The notes beneath the pieces were generated by a model, which made no database searches, was not told the DNA's origin, and worked only from the letters and a program-made list of their open reading frames with translations. DNA of 64,000 nt, taken from NCBI GenBank assembly GCA_027605045.1, contig JAQFWX010000001.1, positions 2,542,001-2,606,000 of the forward strand. The letters run 5' to 3'. This document shows positions 32,890 to 44,644 of the stretch, in pieces (the first letter of the stretch is position 1; every line of letters starts with the position of its first letter). This DNA is from Phallus indusiatus (lineage: Eukaryota; Basidiomycota; Agaricomycetes; Phallales; Phallaceae). The position numbers and the translations under genes are program-made.

Positions 32890-35089
32890 CTACAACCCTT
32901 CGTCATACAACTTCCTACACAACGCAACATAAAACCTCTCCAAGTCAAACCGCTGTCCCTCCGAAAATCCATTAAGAGCCGTCCAGCTGCCAGAACCCGA
33001 TTTCGACAATTTCGTAGCTCGGTCCGATAAAGTAAGTGAATCAGAAGACAACGACCCGCCAAGTTGAGCAGAAGCAGAAAGAGCGGATAAAGCCGAAGTT
33101 TGGGCCGCAGTCTTCTCTTTAGCCACAGCCGCGTTCCCGGGTCCAGTCTTACTCTCGGAACTGGACCCGGAAACAGCACCAACCCAATCTCTCCACACTT
33201 TCCATCCCTCCTCCCAATCAAAATCGAGTCCGATACGATTTAGTCCAATGCCACTTCCGCCTCCTTTATCGCCGTTACCACTACCATTACCATTACCGCT
33301 GTCGTCGCCCTCCCCACCAGGAACAGAACCAAATCCACCAGTTCCTCTAATATCCCAGTGATTACACCCTTCCACGACTCCCAAGAACGTTCCCCACTCT
33401 GCACTAGAAATAGGTACAAGGCCATCGTTTCCTTTAAGTACTGTCCGGATCGTGTCTGCCGAACTCGCTTTTGGACCGCGAAAATCAGATAAATGTGGAT
33501 GTGATAATGTCATTTCATGTCCCTGTCCTTGCAGTTGTGAGGCTAAAGCTTCTTCTTCCCTGCTCTCCAATTCTTCCGCTGCGTCGACTATCATCTTGGG
33601 TATCCAGAGTGGATGCCATATGCTCATCTTGTGGGCACGAGCCGCAATTGAGAAGTACTTCACGTCTGAACACAAACATGAGCAAGAAAGTTTTCGTTTG
33701 TTTGTCTTAAGTAACTCACTCGGATCATCGGGTGTATACGGATTGAAACTATCTCTCAAAAAGCTAGTGGTAAGATTGGAATATGCGGGAGAATCGATTA
33801 GTGATAATATAAGTGATGTAAAACTTGATGGAAGCGACGGGAGAGATTGGAGAATGTTGAGACGTGTGCTGAGTTTCGATGCTGATGTTGAGGTGGGAGA
33901 ACCTGGATCTGATGACGGTATACTAGTTGATGCAGTTGAAGGGGTAGGCGAAGGGAAAGTGGAAGACGATTGGGTATCGTCCGAGGGAGGAGGACGGCTT
34001 AAAAGTGGAGAGCTCAAAGAGTATGGGATTGCCCGCTTTAGTTTGTGCGAAGTGCTAGTGGGAGGTTTGCGTTGTAGTGTTGAGGTTGAAGGGAATGGAA
34101 AAGGCCGAGGAGAACCAATTCCTATATTTGCCTGGAAAAGAGAGGTAGTTGAGCATAGGAACATATCGTGTTTTGAGCTTGATAACACACCATGCACCAG
34201 TCCATGAAAGGCGAGCCTCTGTGAGGTACCGAAAGTGATGTTAAAGAAAGCGATCTATATTCTGTTGGTCTAATGTGCGTTATGAGATGCCGACAATCTA
34301 ATCCGCCCTGTTCGTCAAGAGAACTTGGTCAGAATACGCGCCCGGCGTCTATGGGCAACGACGCACCATTGAATGCGCGACAAAATTGATATCCCTCCCC
34401 CTCACTCTCTGCTGTAAAAACTGATCCATCCGTTCGGCACGTGATGAGATGGATGCAGTACTACACACAAAAACGATTAGTAGTTTCAACGAATGAACGG
34501 CATAAGCTAGGTGGTGTATGATGACGTACCCGGGAACACCGGTAACAACAACCTCAGCGCCAACCTTCTTCAAAATGCTCAACACGTTGGACCAATAGTG
34601 CATTCGGAGCTTGGGAAACGACTCCGGACCGCGTACATCGAAGCCATACAGACCTATGTTCCGGACCAGATTAGCATCACATCAAGCAGGAGTGAATCAC
34701 GGGTTGGATACCATGACATAACACGATGGGGTAGCGTGGAGCGCGCGCAGAGTCAAACAACTGAGGATTGTGTTTCGCAGTCTTTGTCTGCTTATCCTTG
34801 TTACGCTTGTTTTCGTGTGTGTCTGTCTCTGTGTGTATTGGATTGTCTGAAGTATTCGGGGTACGTGGCAAAGCACCATTGGCATCGGAATCTGCTACAC
34901 GCTTCCGATGAATAGCTCGGCTGTAAATAATCAGCGCCATATACACATTTCACAACCCTAAGCACCCACTCATTAACACCATCACGTCCAACATCTTCAC
35001 CAGATCCAGCAGCACCCAATTCCTGAGTGGATGGCGGCACGCCATCCGGATTGTTCACATTGAAAGCGACCGTTGCCTTCTTAGCCATC
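32890..35089 (-). CDS. Tgl2-like triacylglycerol lipase
   Basis: Eight-exon alpha/beta hydrolase of roughly 580 residues. In order: MAKKATVAFNVNNPDG.., then (after a GTTGTG-donor intron) ..QLFDSARAPRYPIVLCHG, LYGFDVRGPESFPKLRMHYWSNVLSILKKVGAEVVVTGVPG, TASISSRAERMDQFLQQR..INFVAHSM, GGLDCRHLITHIRPTEYRSLSLTSLSVPHRGSPFMDWCM, a Ser/Pro-rich exon, and a C-terminal exon with KYFSIAARAHKMSIWHPLWIPK and NDGLVPISSAEWG..VEGCNHWDIRG. The oxyanion HG motif, nucleophile in AHSMGG (split by an intron before GG), acid in NDGLVP and histidine in NHWD are all present. Yeast Tgl2 hydrolyses tri- and diacylglycerols in mitochondria. The Ser/Thr/Pro-rich insertion after the GSPFMDW exon (about 33740-34120) and the Gly/Asn-rich loop near 33270-33330 are unusually long. 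Stop TAG at 32890. Confidence 0.88.
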
Positions 35090-35415
35090 ACATAATGTTG
35101 CGAGATAGAAAAGACAGAGAACGCATTAAAAAGCCGTTGAAGTAAGTTTACGAATGAAGCAGAAAGACATATCGAGGTCATCCGTTGTTGCAGTCAAAAG
35201 GAAAGTCATGTATAGTGGGGGAGGCACAAGCAGGGGTCAATTATGTAATAGGATATTTTGGGCGCTTGTTTGGTATCGCACACGTTCGTCTTGTGATTCA
35301 TTGGCTGAACCGGTTCTTCAAATCCTTCTTTGGCTAACGTCTTTTGATCTTTTAATTCAAAACCACGTGGAATGTTAACTTAGTACAAATTGGAAATTAT
35401 GTTTCCTCTTTGATT

Positions 35416-37170
35416 TCATATCTTGGCATTTCGCGGACCAGGGTGTACCAAAATCTTGACTGAAAACGCAATATGTCAACACCAATCTCAAGAACAAAAA
35501 TGTAGAACGTACTCTGATTGTCTTTATCAGTGATCAACTTCTCTATTCCATCCTGTAACACATCCTCAATCGATATCTTCGACGTAATCAACTGCTCAAT
35601 GCCCGTAAGTCTTCCGTCAGCAAGAGCCTCAATAACCTCAGGATGGACTCCGACATAACAACAAGTAGACGTAAGAATTCTCTCTCCATAAAAGATGTTC
35701 ATCATATTGACATTCGGCTTAGACCCCCACATTGCAATATTCATAATCGTACCCCGTGCTTTTGTCGCAGAGATGGCGGTATCAAGACCAGGCGGACTTC
35801 CAGCACACTCAAAGGAAATATCAACGCCCAGTCCGTCTGTGTGTTTGCGGATCTCGGAAACGACGTTTGAGGAGCGTGGGTCGTAGGCTACGTCTGCGCC
35901 TGCTTTGAGACTGTTTTCGCGCCGGGTTGTTGCGGGCTCTGAGACGGCTACCCATTTGCATCCGCGCGCTTTGAGGACTTTGACGACGAAAAGGCCGATC
36001 TAAAGCGGGTCGCGTTCAGTAGACGTTTCCGAAATGATATACAAGGAAGACTTACAGGTCCACTTCCTATGACGAGACATTTGTCTTCGGGTTTGAAGTT
36101 TGCTCTTTTGACGGCGTACCATGCTACGGACAATGGCTAGGATTAATAGTCTGGTAAGCATTAAGCTTCTGTGAACCATAACTATCAACTTACCTCTACA
36201 CAAGCACCAATGTCAACTGTAACCATATCAACGTTTAAGTTACTCGGTGACACATTCAAGTATGAAGAACGCACGAGGAATATGATCCGGTAACAAGTGA
36301 ACGCAACTTGTTTTGACGGAAATATATTGCGATAGACCCCCTCCCCATCCTTTTCAACCCGCGTTAATTTCCGAATTGTGAAGCACTAAACTGAGTAACG
36401 AACCTGTAATGCCATACAACGCTAACCGCGGACAAATATTGTGCGTACCCGCTGGACAATACGTACACGTAGGATCGTTACAATCAAGGAGTGGTTCTCT
36501 AATTGGAACGTCATTCCTCAACTTTAAACATCTGGTTATGAAGAAAGACGTACACAACGGCTTTCTTCCCAATAGGATACTTATTGGGATCTACACCTTC
36601 ACCTACAGCAACAATCGTTCCCGAGAACCTATACACCCAAAAAAAAGATTGTTGGGACTTCCAAATTGTGGTATTGGAAGAAAAAACGCACTCGTGACCC
36701 AGAGTAATAGGAAGAGCTTCTCCAGTCGTAGGATGCGGGTGATCCGAACTTTTAGGGCAAGTGATAGGTCCTTCGAGATATTCATGCCTAGTAAAAAATG
36801 AAGGTCAGAATGATAAGCAATATCAAAACTGGAGATCTCACAGATCGGACCCGCAGATACCACACCAACCGATCTACGCAAATGCATGTCGTTAATGATC
36901 CACCATCATCAACGCCACACCGTCCTTTGAAAGCTTGGGTCGTGATGATCAGACATACCTTCAACTTGACTTCACCCGGTTTTACTTCGGGTTCTAGATC
37001 GAGCCACAAGGCGAATCAATCAAGCCATTAACGGTGCCAGTGCCAAAATCACTTACCCGGAACATCTTCAACTCTGATATCCTAAATCAACATCAGAGTT
37101 TAAAGATTCACCCGAGACTACGCCAAATAGGAACGATTACCTTATTACCGTAATATCTCGCAGCTCGCAT
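35416..37170 (-). CDS. Zinc-dependent 2,3-butanediol-type dehydrogenase
   Basis: Complete MDR-family enzyme of about 380 residues in roughly eleven exons. They read MRAARYYGNK, DIRVEDVP, EPEVKPGEVKLK, IGWCGICGSDLHEYLEGPITCP..ALPITLGHE, FSGTIVAVGEGVDPNKYPIGKKAVV..CNDPTCTYCPAGTHNICPRLALYGITG, WGGGLSQYISVKTSCVHLLPDHIP, LDIGACVEPLSVAWYAVKR..CLVIGSGP, IGLFVVKVLKARGCKWVAVSEPA..GTIMNIAMWG.. and a last exon IKILVHPGPRNAKI. Catalytic zinc ligands (C in GWCGICGSD, H and E in GHE) and the four-Cys structural zinc loop are present. The dinucleotide site is GSGPIGLFVVKVLKARG. It fits (R,R)-butanediol dehydrogenase / Bdh1-like enzymes, which interconvert acetoin and butanediol with NAD(H); the real substrate may differ. 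The last intron needs the acceptor TTTCAG before TCAAGATT. Confidence 0.9.
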
Positions 37171-37778
37171 ACTCTCAACTGAAGATGGAAGGCACAATTG
37201 AGGAATAAGATGATCGGCAGAGAGTTTGCGGTGTGTAGATAACACGAACGAACCTTGGCTGGCCTGGGATTTAAGCCTGAGCTTCAGGACTTATATAGTA
37301 CAGATCTTCCACGCGTGTGCGGCGTGATCACGAGGATATCTAGGAAGCTTTAAGAAGCGCGACACCGATCCTCAGGCTATATAATTGGAGTTTCTTCCCG
37401 TTCTCCATACTCTCGCCCGGTTGGCCAACGGAGGCCGGAATTCGTGCCAGACTATGCTATTAGAATGAGGTATGTGCTGGTATGTGTCATGTGGTCCGTC
37501 CGCGTCTTGTGATCTGAACTTCTCTTCGGCTCGGCGTTTCTTGTGTATGATTTAATAGATTGTTGATTGGTAGATCTGTTTTATAATTTTCATATTTGAA
37601 GATGTTCACCGAGTTTTCTCGAGCGCCGCAATACTGATCGGGAAACATCGGGTCTCTGCGGCAGTGTGTGGTATGAAATCGTACGCCCATCGTAATGGAA
37701 TCCTTTGCACACATCAGGTATATATTAGATTCATAATTCTCATAGTTTCTAGAAATTTTTAATAAATTTAGCCGTACC
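37171..37778. other. Promoter region of the dehydrogenase, no gene
   Basis: Holds the 5' flank of the minus-strand dehydrogenase. The 131-codon minus frame at 37487-37882 mostly overlaps the 3' end of the next gene in a different frame and is a shadow. Confidence 0.35.
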
Positions 37779-38338
37779 TCATTCAACCCTTTGTTCTTCA
37801 TAAGCCTCAAAACCATCATCATCGATCGAAATGAAGTAGGCAACATAATGCATATTTCGACGTGCATCACTAGGGAGGACAACTCTCCTTATCCCGGAAT
37901 TCCTTATCTCCAACGTCCACGGGTCCATATACATAGTCGGGTTTACATTGACGACCGTCTTGTCCACTGCCTGACACGCAGTCCATTTCTCACCGGCGTA
38001 CGCTATAAAAACCCCGTCGTCTACCCTGTCAGTAGTCTCAACAACTCCACCCTCTTCAAACGTCTACACGCGGTTTGGAATGAAATGAGGTCTGCTTAGA
38101 TAGTTTTCAAGCGCGGTGACTAGATAGCAAAAAAGGTTAGTTGTGCGACCCAGGTCGTGAAGGAGGGTGCCTGTATCCAATACACGTCTGTCGCGTCTTA
38201 AAGGAAAAATAGGGAAGTTTATAAGCTGATTGGATACTAACACATTGTTTCAATGAAGTACAGCATTACGGTCATATATGTATTCAAGTTGTCAGGTGTA
38301 TCTGATTTCACGGTGTTGACGATAGCCACATGCTCCAT
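37779..38338 (-). CDS. Hypothetical protein, three exons
   Basis: Model of about 157 residues. Exon 1 is MEHVAIVNTVKSDTPDNLNTYMTVMLYFIET. After an intron ending CCTTTAAG comes exon 2, IRDRRVLDTGTLLHDLGRTTNLFCYLVTALENYLSRPHFIPNRV. A short 42-nt intron follows (GTAGAC..GACAG), without which an in-frame TAG would end the protein. Exon 3 then reads VDDGVFIAYAGEKWTACQAVDKTVVNVNPTMYMDPWTLEIRN..DDDGFEAYEEQRVE and TGA. All three exons keep frame, which supports the model. No family recognised; soluble and mixed alpha/beta in look. Its ATG lies only 13 bp from the stop of the upstream gene on the same strand. Confidence 0.45.
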
Positions 38339-38350
38339 CTTAGATTTGAT

Positions 38351-40278
38351 TCACCATGGAAAACCCCGGTTCTCCTTGTTCTGCCTACCGCTACCTGACG
38401 GAGAAGAATTGTTTACAGCGGAATGCTTACCAGCATGGGCTACCTGTTTCCCGGATCGATTGCTTATACCACTGGATGGCCCAGGAATCGCTGGAATATT
38501 GTTTGGCACACTGTTCAAAGTCGGTAGGCCCTGCGTACCCCAGATTGAAGGAGTCGTGTAATCCATTGGATAAGCCATTCCACCGCCTTCGAACCTTATG
38601 GGGTTTTGCGTCGAAACTCGTGGTCCTCGAAATTGGTAAGGCGGCGTCCAAGCCGGCTGAGACTGGGTTTCTTGAATAGGGCGCGTCTGAGTGCCATACC
38701 GATGCACGTCAACTTCCATAGGTTCTGGACCTGATAGCTCGCTGTCCGAGTCGAAGTCGCTGGATGATGACAAAGACGATGAAACGGACGTGTTATCTTC
38801 TTCTTCTTCAAGTTCTAATTCGGGCTTATACTCCATGCGCAACTGGGACGGGATCCGTGGGGCATGCTTTTTCCATTCAGGAATCGGTGTAGTGATAGCG
38901 CAATCTCCGTCAACGTCCCGTGTCGCTATCATCCTTTTCATATTCTTAGGTCTGAGATGTGGTAAACATTTGATTGGTGTTCTCTTCGGAATAGATGTGT
39001 CCTGTGGTTGTGGCTGTGATTGTGGACTCTCGGTATGTGGTTCTAGACCCCTCCCTTCGTAATTGATGTTAGACTGCGGCGAAAAGTTCGGTGCGTCATG
39101 CTGGAGCTCAACGCGTGTCTCGTTAATGACATGCAGCCTCCTGCTGAGAGGTCTTCCCTGTCCTGCAGGATTAAAATCTGAAGAACCTTCCGAGAAGAAC
39201 GATACGGAACGATCGTCCGGGTCACTCGAATGGCTAAAAATGAGTAACGACATTCAAATGGTTCGTTCAACTATACTGTCAAAACTGAATCTCACAATAC
39301 AAAACCTTCTAAGAATGAGTCGAATTCGTTATGATTTTCTAGATCGTCGGCTATAAACCCATACAAAGCCCAATATAATTGTGTGGCATTGGTAGGTTGA
39401 GACGTGAAATTCTCGCTATTTCTTTCAGAGACGGAGTCGGATGGCAGCTGCGAATGCTTTTCAAGAAGTCGCGACTTACCTTAGTGGAGACGCCATCAAA
39501 TGAAATCAAATATTGCAGAAAATAAGAGATCGGTTTAACGGGCGAATTGAGAGGAGGAGACTGTGAACTTGAGAAGGCCCGATGTATTAGTCGCAGAACA
39601 AGACGCGGTTTCACACTTCGACCAATTCACGATTGTGATTTCGCGTCACAAAGGAAAACCTTATAAGGGATCAAGATCAAGACTCGAGGACCTTGGGTGA
39701 AAATACCTTTGTGTCCAAAGGTTTATATTCCACAAAAGATTGTCCCTGGTCCGCCTGTTCGTCGTCCACTGTCAATGGGATTTTTCGATATTGCAAGTTA
39801 TGTACGACTTTTTGTATTCTTTTTCGTTCATCCCCGGCCCTCAAACTTACAGGTCTCTTTGAAGTGAACGCTTTCTTTGTTTCCTGTATTCCCTTTGTTC
39901 ACCTTCAGCGTCATTGGGTTTATTCGGCGCGGCGTCGCGTAACCCAGCTATGCTGCTCCAGGTCCCTGAAATTGAAAAATGACAAGTTAGTCCAATACAA
40001 ACATATATAAATGTTGATGTGATCATGTATGTTCTTACGAGTGTGAGGTGTTGCGTTTTGCCATTATTAACTGGAACAATGAACAAGGTAGTTAACCGCG
40101 GCTTCCTTGAGGCCGGCTCGCTTACATAAAGACTGAGCTGAGCAATATTGCAATGTTCACGTACTTCCAATTCAAGACTACTTTTTGACAAAATTATCCA
40201 GTAAACTAACTTTTCCGGGCTTTACAATAAATATGGATGGTATACTGCAAAGCACTGAATTTCCTTTTCCCAGCTCAT
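38351..40278 (-). CDS. Hypothetical regulator-like protein with disordered acidic C-terminus
   Basis: Multi-exon model. It begins MSWEKEIQCFAVYHPYLF (ATG at 40276-40278), 45-nt intron, SLELEVREHCNIAQLSLYVSEP..LFIVPVNNGKTQHLTL, then an exon with TSKRPVSLRAGDERKRIQKVVHNLQYRKIPLTVDDEQ and an exon with PVKPISYFLQYLISFDGVSTK/SRDFLKSIRS..LKEIARIS. Next are PDDLENHNEFDSFLEGFVL (donor GTGAGA) and a long last exon of about 290 residues, FHSSDPDDRSVSFFSEGSS..LELEEEEDNTS..SSDFDSDSELSG..NRSGKQVAHAGKHS..NKENRGFPW. The last exon is firm; the 5' exons are inferred from frame and splice fit. The C-terminal part is low-complexity and acidic, as in regulatory or scaffold proteins. No family recognised. It starts 17 bp downstream of DUF6533 gene F, on the same strand. 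Confidence 0.45.
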
Positions 40279-40294
40279 TAGAACCATTCCTGTT

Positions 40295-41884
40295 TTAATC
40301 CGAGTCCTCAGAATCCTCGGAATCCAAACTGTGTTCATAGTCGAAATCATGATAATGATATGGCGTTGCTAGTTCATCGGTCTTAGGTAAAAGTAAGGTT
40401 TTGATGTTCTGAACAAACGTAAAGCGGGCCATGGAGTCGGTGGGAGATGTATCGTTTATCCCCGGTCGTTTCGCCGCCGCAGCACGAACATTCAAAACTA
40501 AACGAGTGCTCTAAGCCGGGTGCCGCCTTAGTAATCGATGGAAACCGAAACGTCCGTAGATTTGATTCCACTTACGGTGACTGAAAAACTAACATAAGAC
40601 CATCTTCAATAATGAAGTCAGTTGATACGAATACCGTTGAACTTAGAGATAAATTTACGATATATTTGGTAACCCCAAAGGACCACTCAACCACACTGGC
40701 CGAGTGACAACAATCAGCAAACCACCTACTTATACTTGATCAAAGTGTCCACAGATACAATGTGATTACTTACATAAATTAAAAAAGTAGCTCCATAAAC
40801 CATCTCGGATTAGTGTCGAAATAAGATTGCTCCCTGCTACACCCGATCTGCGATCCGAGATCACTTTCATCATTATAAGTATAACTAAAAATGCTTGAAA
40901 TATAAGCTCCGGAAACCTGGAAATGAAATATTATATGTCATAAGCACCCATACTGCAGGAATTAACACTACATACCCAAAGTAAGCCGATGAGAACGCAA
41001 CGGGGTTCTCGGAAGTGAAGGGAGAGGCGAAAAATAATCCGTGAACTAAATATGAAGCAGCAAAAAGAAGAAATATCCGATAGTGAGGCATTTACTTACA
41101 TATGGTAGACTCATCATCCAAAGTGAAAAGATAAAGAGAAACAAGGGCGGAAACCAATTCACAAACGAGGAAACCAGCCAAGACACATGTAAGAAGTTTT
41201 GAGCCGCCATGCAATGCAACAACTGGCCCTGATGAGGATGTGCGCGCGAAAGATTCGTTCTGATGGCTTACTTCTTCGAACGAAGAGTATCTCGTTGCAG
41301 GTCAATACGACGAACCACGGGACAATGTATAATATGCTGAAATTCCTGATGGAAAGACTTGAATGTATTACTTCCTTCAATATCCCGTCTATCGCTATGC
41401 AGAAATCATTCGAGGGGGCTGTGCATTGAATTTTCAAAGGTATAGGTGTCCCAAATTGCAGCACTGATAGGAAAACTCTTCGAGACACGTCAATATATAG
41501 AATAAACTGCCGTCCGTGATTGACGTACACGCTGAAGACGAAAGGCACATAGCGTGTGATTATATAGAATAGGGTGGTCCAATTAGTCCTTGAGTGGTAT
41601 CTAGTAAACTCAGAGTTGGTTCCAGATCCCATTGCAAGGACCCTTACGACCACATGTATGATTTCTGTAGGAGGGGTAAGGATGGCGAGGAAATGAGTGG
41701 TTTCATGACATACTTCTCTTGGAAACGTGGCTAAGATATCCCATAACAGGAGAGTACAGGTTGCAGCTAAGAGAACATAATGAGTTAACTCAATTAGCAA
41801 GATTCACACATACGCACCTAAGTTATATTTTCCAATTATCAACGGGCTCAGAACATTGCTAAAAGACTGAGATTCAGCGGACAT
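40295..41884 (-). CDS. DUF6533 seven-helix membrane protein F
   Basis: Intact: MSAESQSFSNVLSPL..GKYNL, AATCTLLLWDILATFPRE (TM1), KSYMWSYHSRTNWTTLFYIITRYVPFVFS (TM2), an exon VVFLSVLQFGTPIPL..SILYIVPWFVVLTCNEILFVRR (TM3), LLTCVLAGFLVCELVSALVSLYLF (TM4), FPELIFQAFLVILIMMKVISDRR (TM5), DGLWSYFFNL plus LLIVVTRPVWLSGPLGLPNI (TM6), WSYVSFSVT plus STRLVLNVRAAAAKRPG (TM7), and a very acidic tail PYHYHDFDYEHSLDSEDSEDSD. The intron after TM2 (GTACGT..CTCGAAG, 51 nt) is a multiple of three, so a longer read-through form is possible. It carries the RPxWLSG loop like genes A, B, D and E, although it lies in the right arm. Confidence 0.82.
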
Positions 41885-42017
41885 AAGAAAATGGATGAAA
41901 TCAAGGGTGGAATGGGGTCACAGCATTGATAAATAGATATATATATAACGACCAGAGGATGAAATATTTGAAAGCCCTACCCACGCTTCATCCAACTACA
42001 TATATGAGAATATACCA

Positions 42018-42249
42018 CTAAATGACTTCGCCTCCATCAGCAATTTTTTTTGTGGCTGATGCCTTCCAATTTGCCAGCCAGTCCTGCAGTCCCCGATCGT
42101 CTGAGATCATCGGAGACGCCCTGGAACTACATAAAAAAATGAGATTGACATTTTGACATCCCAGATCGCTCAGATCAGTTGCAAAATTCCTTATTCGGAT
42201 CCGCTGGGAGATATTTGCCAACATCATAGTATTCACGGTCATTAGTCAT
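42018..42249 (-). CDS. Candidate small two-exon gene
   Basis: ATG at 42247-42249 opens MTNDREYYDVGKYLPADPNKEF, and a second open segment ends the region (GLQDWLANWKASATKKIADGGEVI and TAG at 42018, or alternatively FQGVSDDLRRSG). The join between them is unclear because no good GT donor precedes the in-frame TGA. No family recognised. It sits in the 5' flank of gene F. Confidence 0.25.
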
Positions 42250-42716
42250 TTGTTAGCATCCCAACATAACACTGTCAACTTGGGCATGTTAATATTTTTA
42301 TTGAAATTATCAGAAAGACTGAGACAAACGGCTGTTCCAACTGATGTTTTTAACGGCATGCTATGCCGCAGTTATTGAAATGATACCACGAGAATGGCAG
42401 GGAAGATTTCATGAGCATGTTGGCACCATCGTGATAACCATCGAGCGGAGCACGAGGCAAATATCAATATCGTTTATGCGCTGAGAAGCATCAATGAGAA
42501 AAAGGATATATTCTATGAGACACAATCAGTTTATTCTTCCACTAGATAACTAAAAAGTTTGCCATTAGTCGGGCGTTGACGTTATTCACACACCTGACAG
42601 ATGCATGGCTCAACACTGATGAGCTAAAGATATTGATGTAGAGTTGGATAACAGTAATAATGTAGCACCCCTTTAATAGGCCTGAGCATGTACATATGTA
42701 TGTACACTTAAGGAAT

Positions 42717-42749
42717 CAACGAGGAATTAACGAGGAATTGACGAGGAAC
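42717..42749. repeat. Three-unit AACGAGGAATT tandem repeat
   Basis: AACGAGGAATT, AACGAGGAATT and GACGAGGAACT follow each other directly. A palindromic TGTACATATGTA..TACA lies about 20 bp before. Confidence 0.5.
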
Positions 42750-44644
42750 TTGGGGAAAACAGGACAAAGACTAGAGAGAGATGCGGTAACGCCTCGTTTT
42801 TTGGCTGATAAAATGACACAGGTTGCTTCTGATTGATGACGCTCTTCCCAAGATTGAGTATCGACGGATGACATTGACGTTGATTGGAGGTTGATTGGAG
42901 GGTGAAAAGAGGTCCATGTCACCATGAGTCACGTCGGTAACTTCCGGTAACCTTAAATCGGCGGCTCTTTGCACTTCTAACTTTTTTGAGTTGAGCCCCG
43001 TATGGCCAGAAACAGGTGGGATCTACCTTAGGGCCGGCTTGTACCGATGAGGTTTAAACGTGAATCCATGGAAACTCCACTTCCAACTCACCTTGGGCTC
43101 AGTGCTCAGGATTGGCTCAGGAGACAGAACGACTGATACAAAATTTGAGGCGTGTATTTCTAAGCTTGTTCCGTTACAGATTTCAGTTAAAGTTTTATAT
43201 GTTGGTATACAGGTGAATGAAGCGACATCGCACATTCATTTTACATGTGGGTATACGATGGATGTTCAAAAACCGAGTGAGGCTAACGTTGAAAATGTGT
43301 GGTTTGACGACTAGTGCGCTTTATATACGGTCGGCATTAGAAAGCCCGGAAGATATATTGACGTTAGGCACCCACAGATTCTAACGTCTTGAATTGGTCT
43401 GCCCGTTTATATCTTCCTTGCATCAGCCGTACAACGTCCTGAAGAGAGAGGGATTCATTGCTATCTCCGGGAGTCCATTTCCCCCGGTTTGCATTAGTCA
43501 ATTCGGAAAAACGCTGCAGGAAATAACTCATGTATTAACCCAGTTAGTCGTGCTGTACTGATAAACTTAATACTTTTGCCGATCCTCTTGGTTTTTTGCT
43601 CGTTATAAAGAGAATTTAGCACCGTTTTGTATTCCGTGTAATTTAATAGCCAGCTTCGTGGGAGTAAGATAAGAATACGATACTTAAGATGTATCATTTG
43701 GTATTTGTGGGCAAGACGCAAACATCAAATGCCTTCGAACGTTATGGGGTCCGCGTCAGAGTACACTTCACTGATAATAGTACCGCAAACTCAAATTACT
43801 CAAATCGGGAAGGAAACAAAAAACAAACTTACAATCCCTTGTAAAGCATCTTCAATAGCTCTCGAACATCGTCCGCGGAATCGTTTGATATTAGTACCGT
43901 GGGTATCTCGTTCTCTTTCAATACTACCGTGTTCTCGCCAAAGAAAACATAGATTGAAAAACGGGGCTATTCAAGCATGACATCACACGATAAATCTGAA
44001 ACGTGTTTCCGCGTATCGTTCTCTTCTATCACGGAAAGAATGATGTCGCCATCCTGGGTGCCAATATGGGGGTGTTTGAAAGGAATCTACTCCATCAGAG
44101 AGAGTATTAGACCCTTCTTATGCGAACTGTGAGTCCAAAGATATGACTGAATTTGATTCCATTTGTGTGTATGCAGAAAGTCGCGATGCAGACCAAAGTA
44201 ACAGTCCGCCACCAACGTTAGGTAGAGACAAAAAGGCTATCCCCCTTTCGAGTCCGAGCCCTTTTCCACGCTCGAGAACGATGTCGCGGAGTCTCAACTC
44301 GGAAAAGCGGCTTGGTATGAACCTACGTGGAAACATTAGTCACAATACCAAGACAAGACCCTGTGTTTGACAGACTCCCGAAACGACTGGGATACGACCA
44401 CTACAACGAAATATAGGGCACAAGGTAGTTATTTGTCCATAATTTCCATAATATTTATCTGTTTGAAAAAAGTATAAGAATTGTCGACGATGCTCTTTTT
44501 ATCTTTCCGTTAATTGGCCCCGCAACGTACATGTACATATGTATGTAGATAGATCTGTGATTATAGCGACATGTGTGTGTTTACGAATACATGAATTAGA
44601 GAAGAGAGATAAAACCGGCGATGAATGAACCTGGCCGAGTCCCA
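42750..44644. other. Gap with no firm gene
   Basis: A + strand frame at 43060-43314 (84 codons, ending HFTCGYTMDVQKPSEANVENVWFDD) has coding-like composition but a GTG start and no homologue in the window. Frames at 43494, 43705 and 44118 are weaker. GTACATATGTA palindromes recur (44527-44545). Confidence 0.3.

Noticed and set aside
33452..34207. 251-codon + strand open frame
   Set aside because: It is antisense to the lipase, whose exons have catalytic motifs and good splice borders. The + frame is an echo of Ser/Pro-rich codons.
38356..39356. Several + strand frames of 97-123 codons
   Set aside because: Antisense to the long last exon of the acidic hypothetical gene, which has the consistent protein composition.
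41159..41800. Single 213-residue frame as the whole gene F product
   Set aside because: Comparison with paralogues shows that it reads through three introns; the spliced model restores the family's KSYMWSYHS..TLFYIITRY block.
42690..42706. GTACATATGTA palindromes (also near 24845, 29925 and 44530) as a shared regulatory site
   Set aside because: Short, AT-rich and alternating; likely by chance, and not placed at a constant distance from genes.
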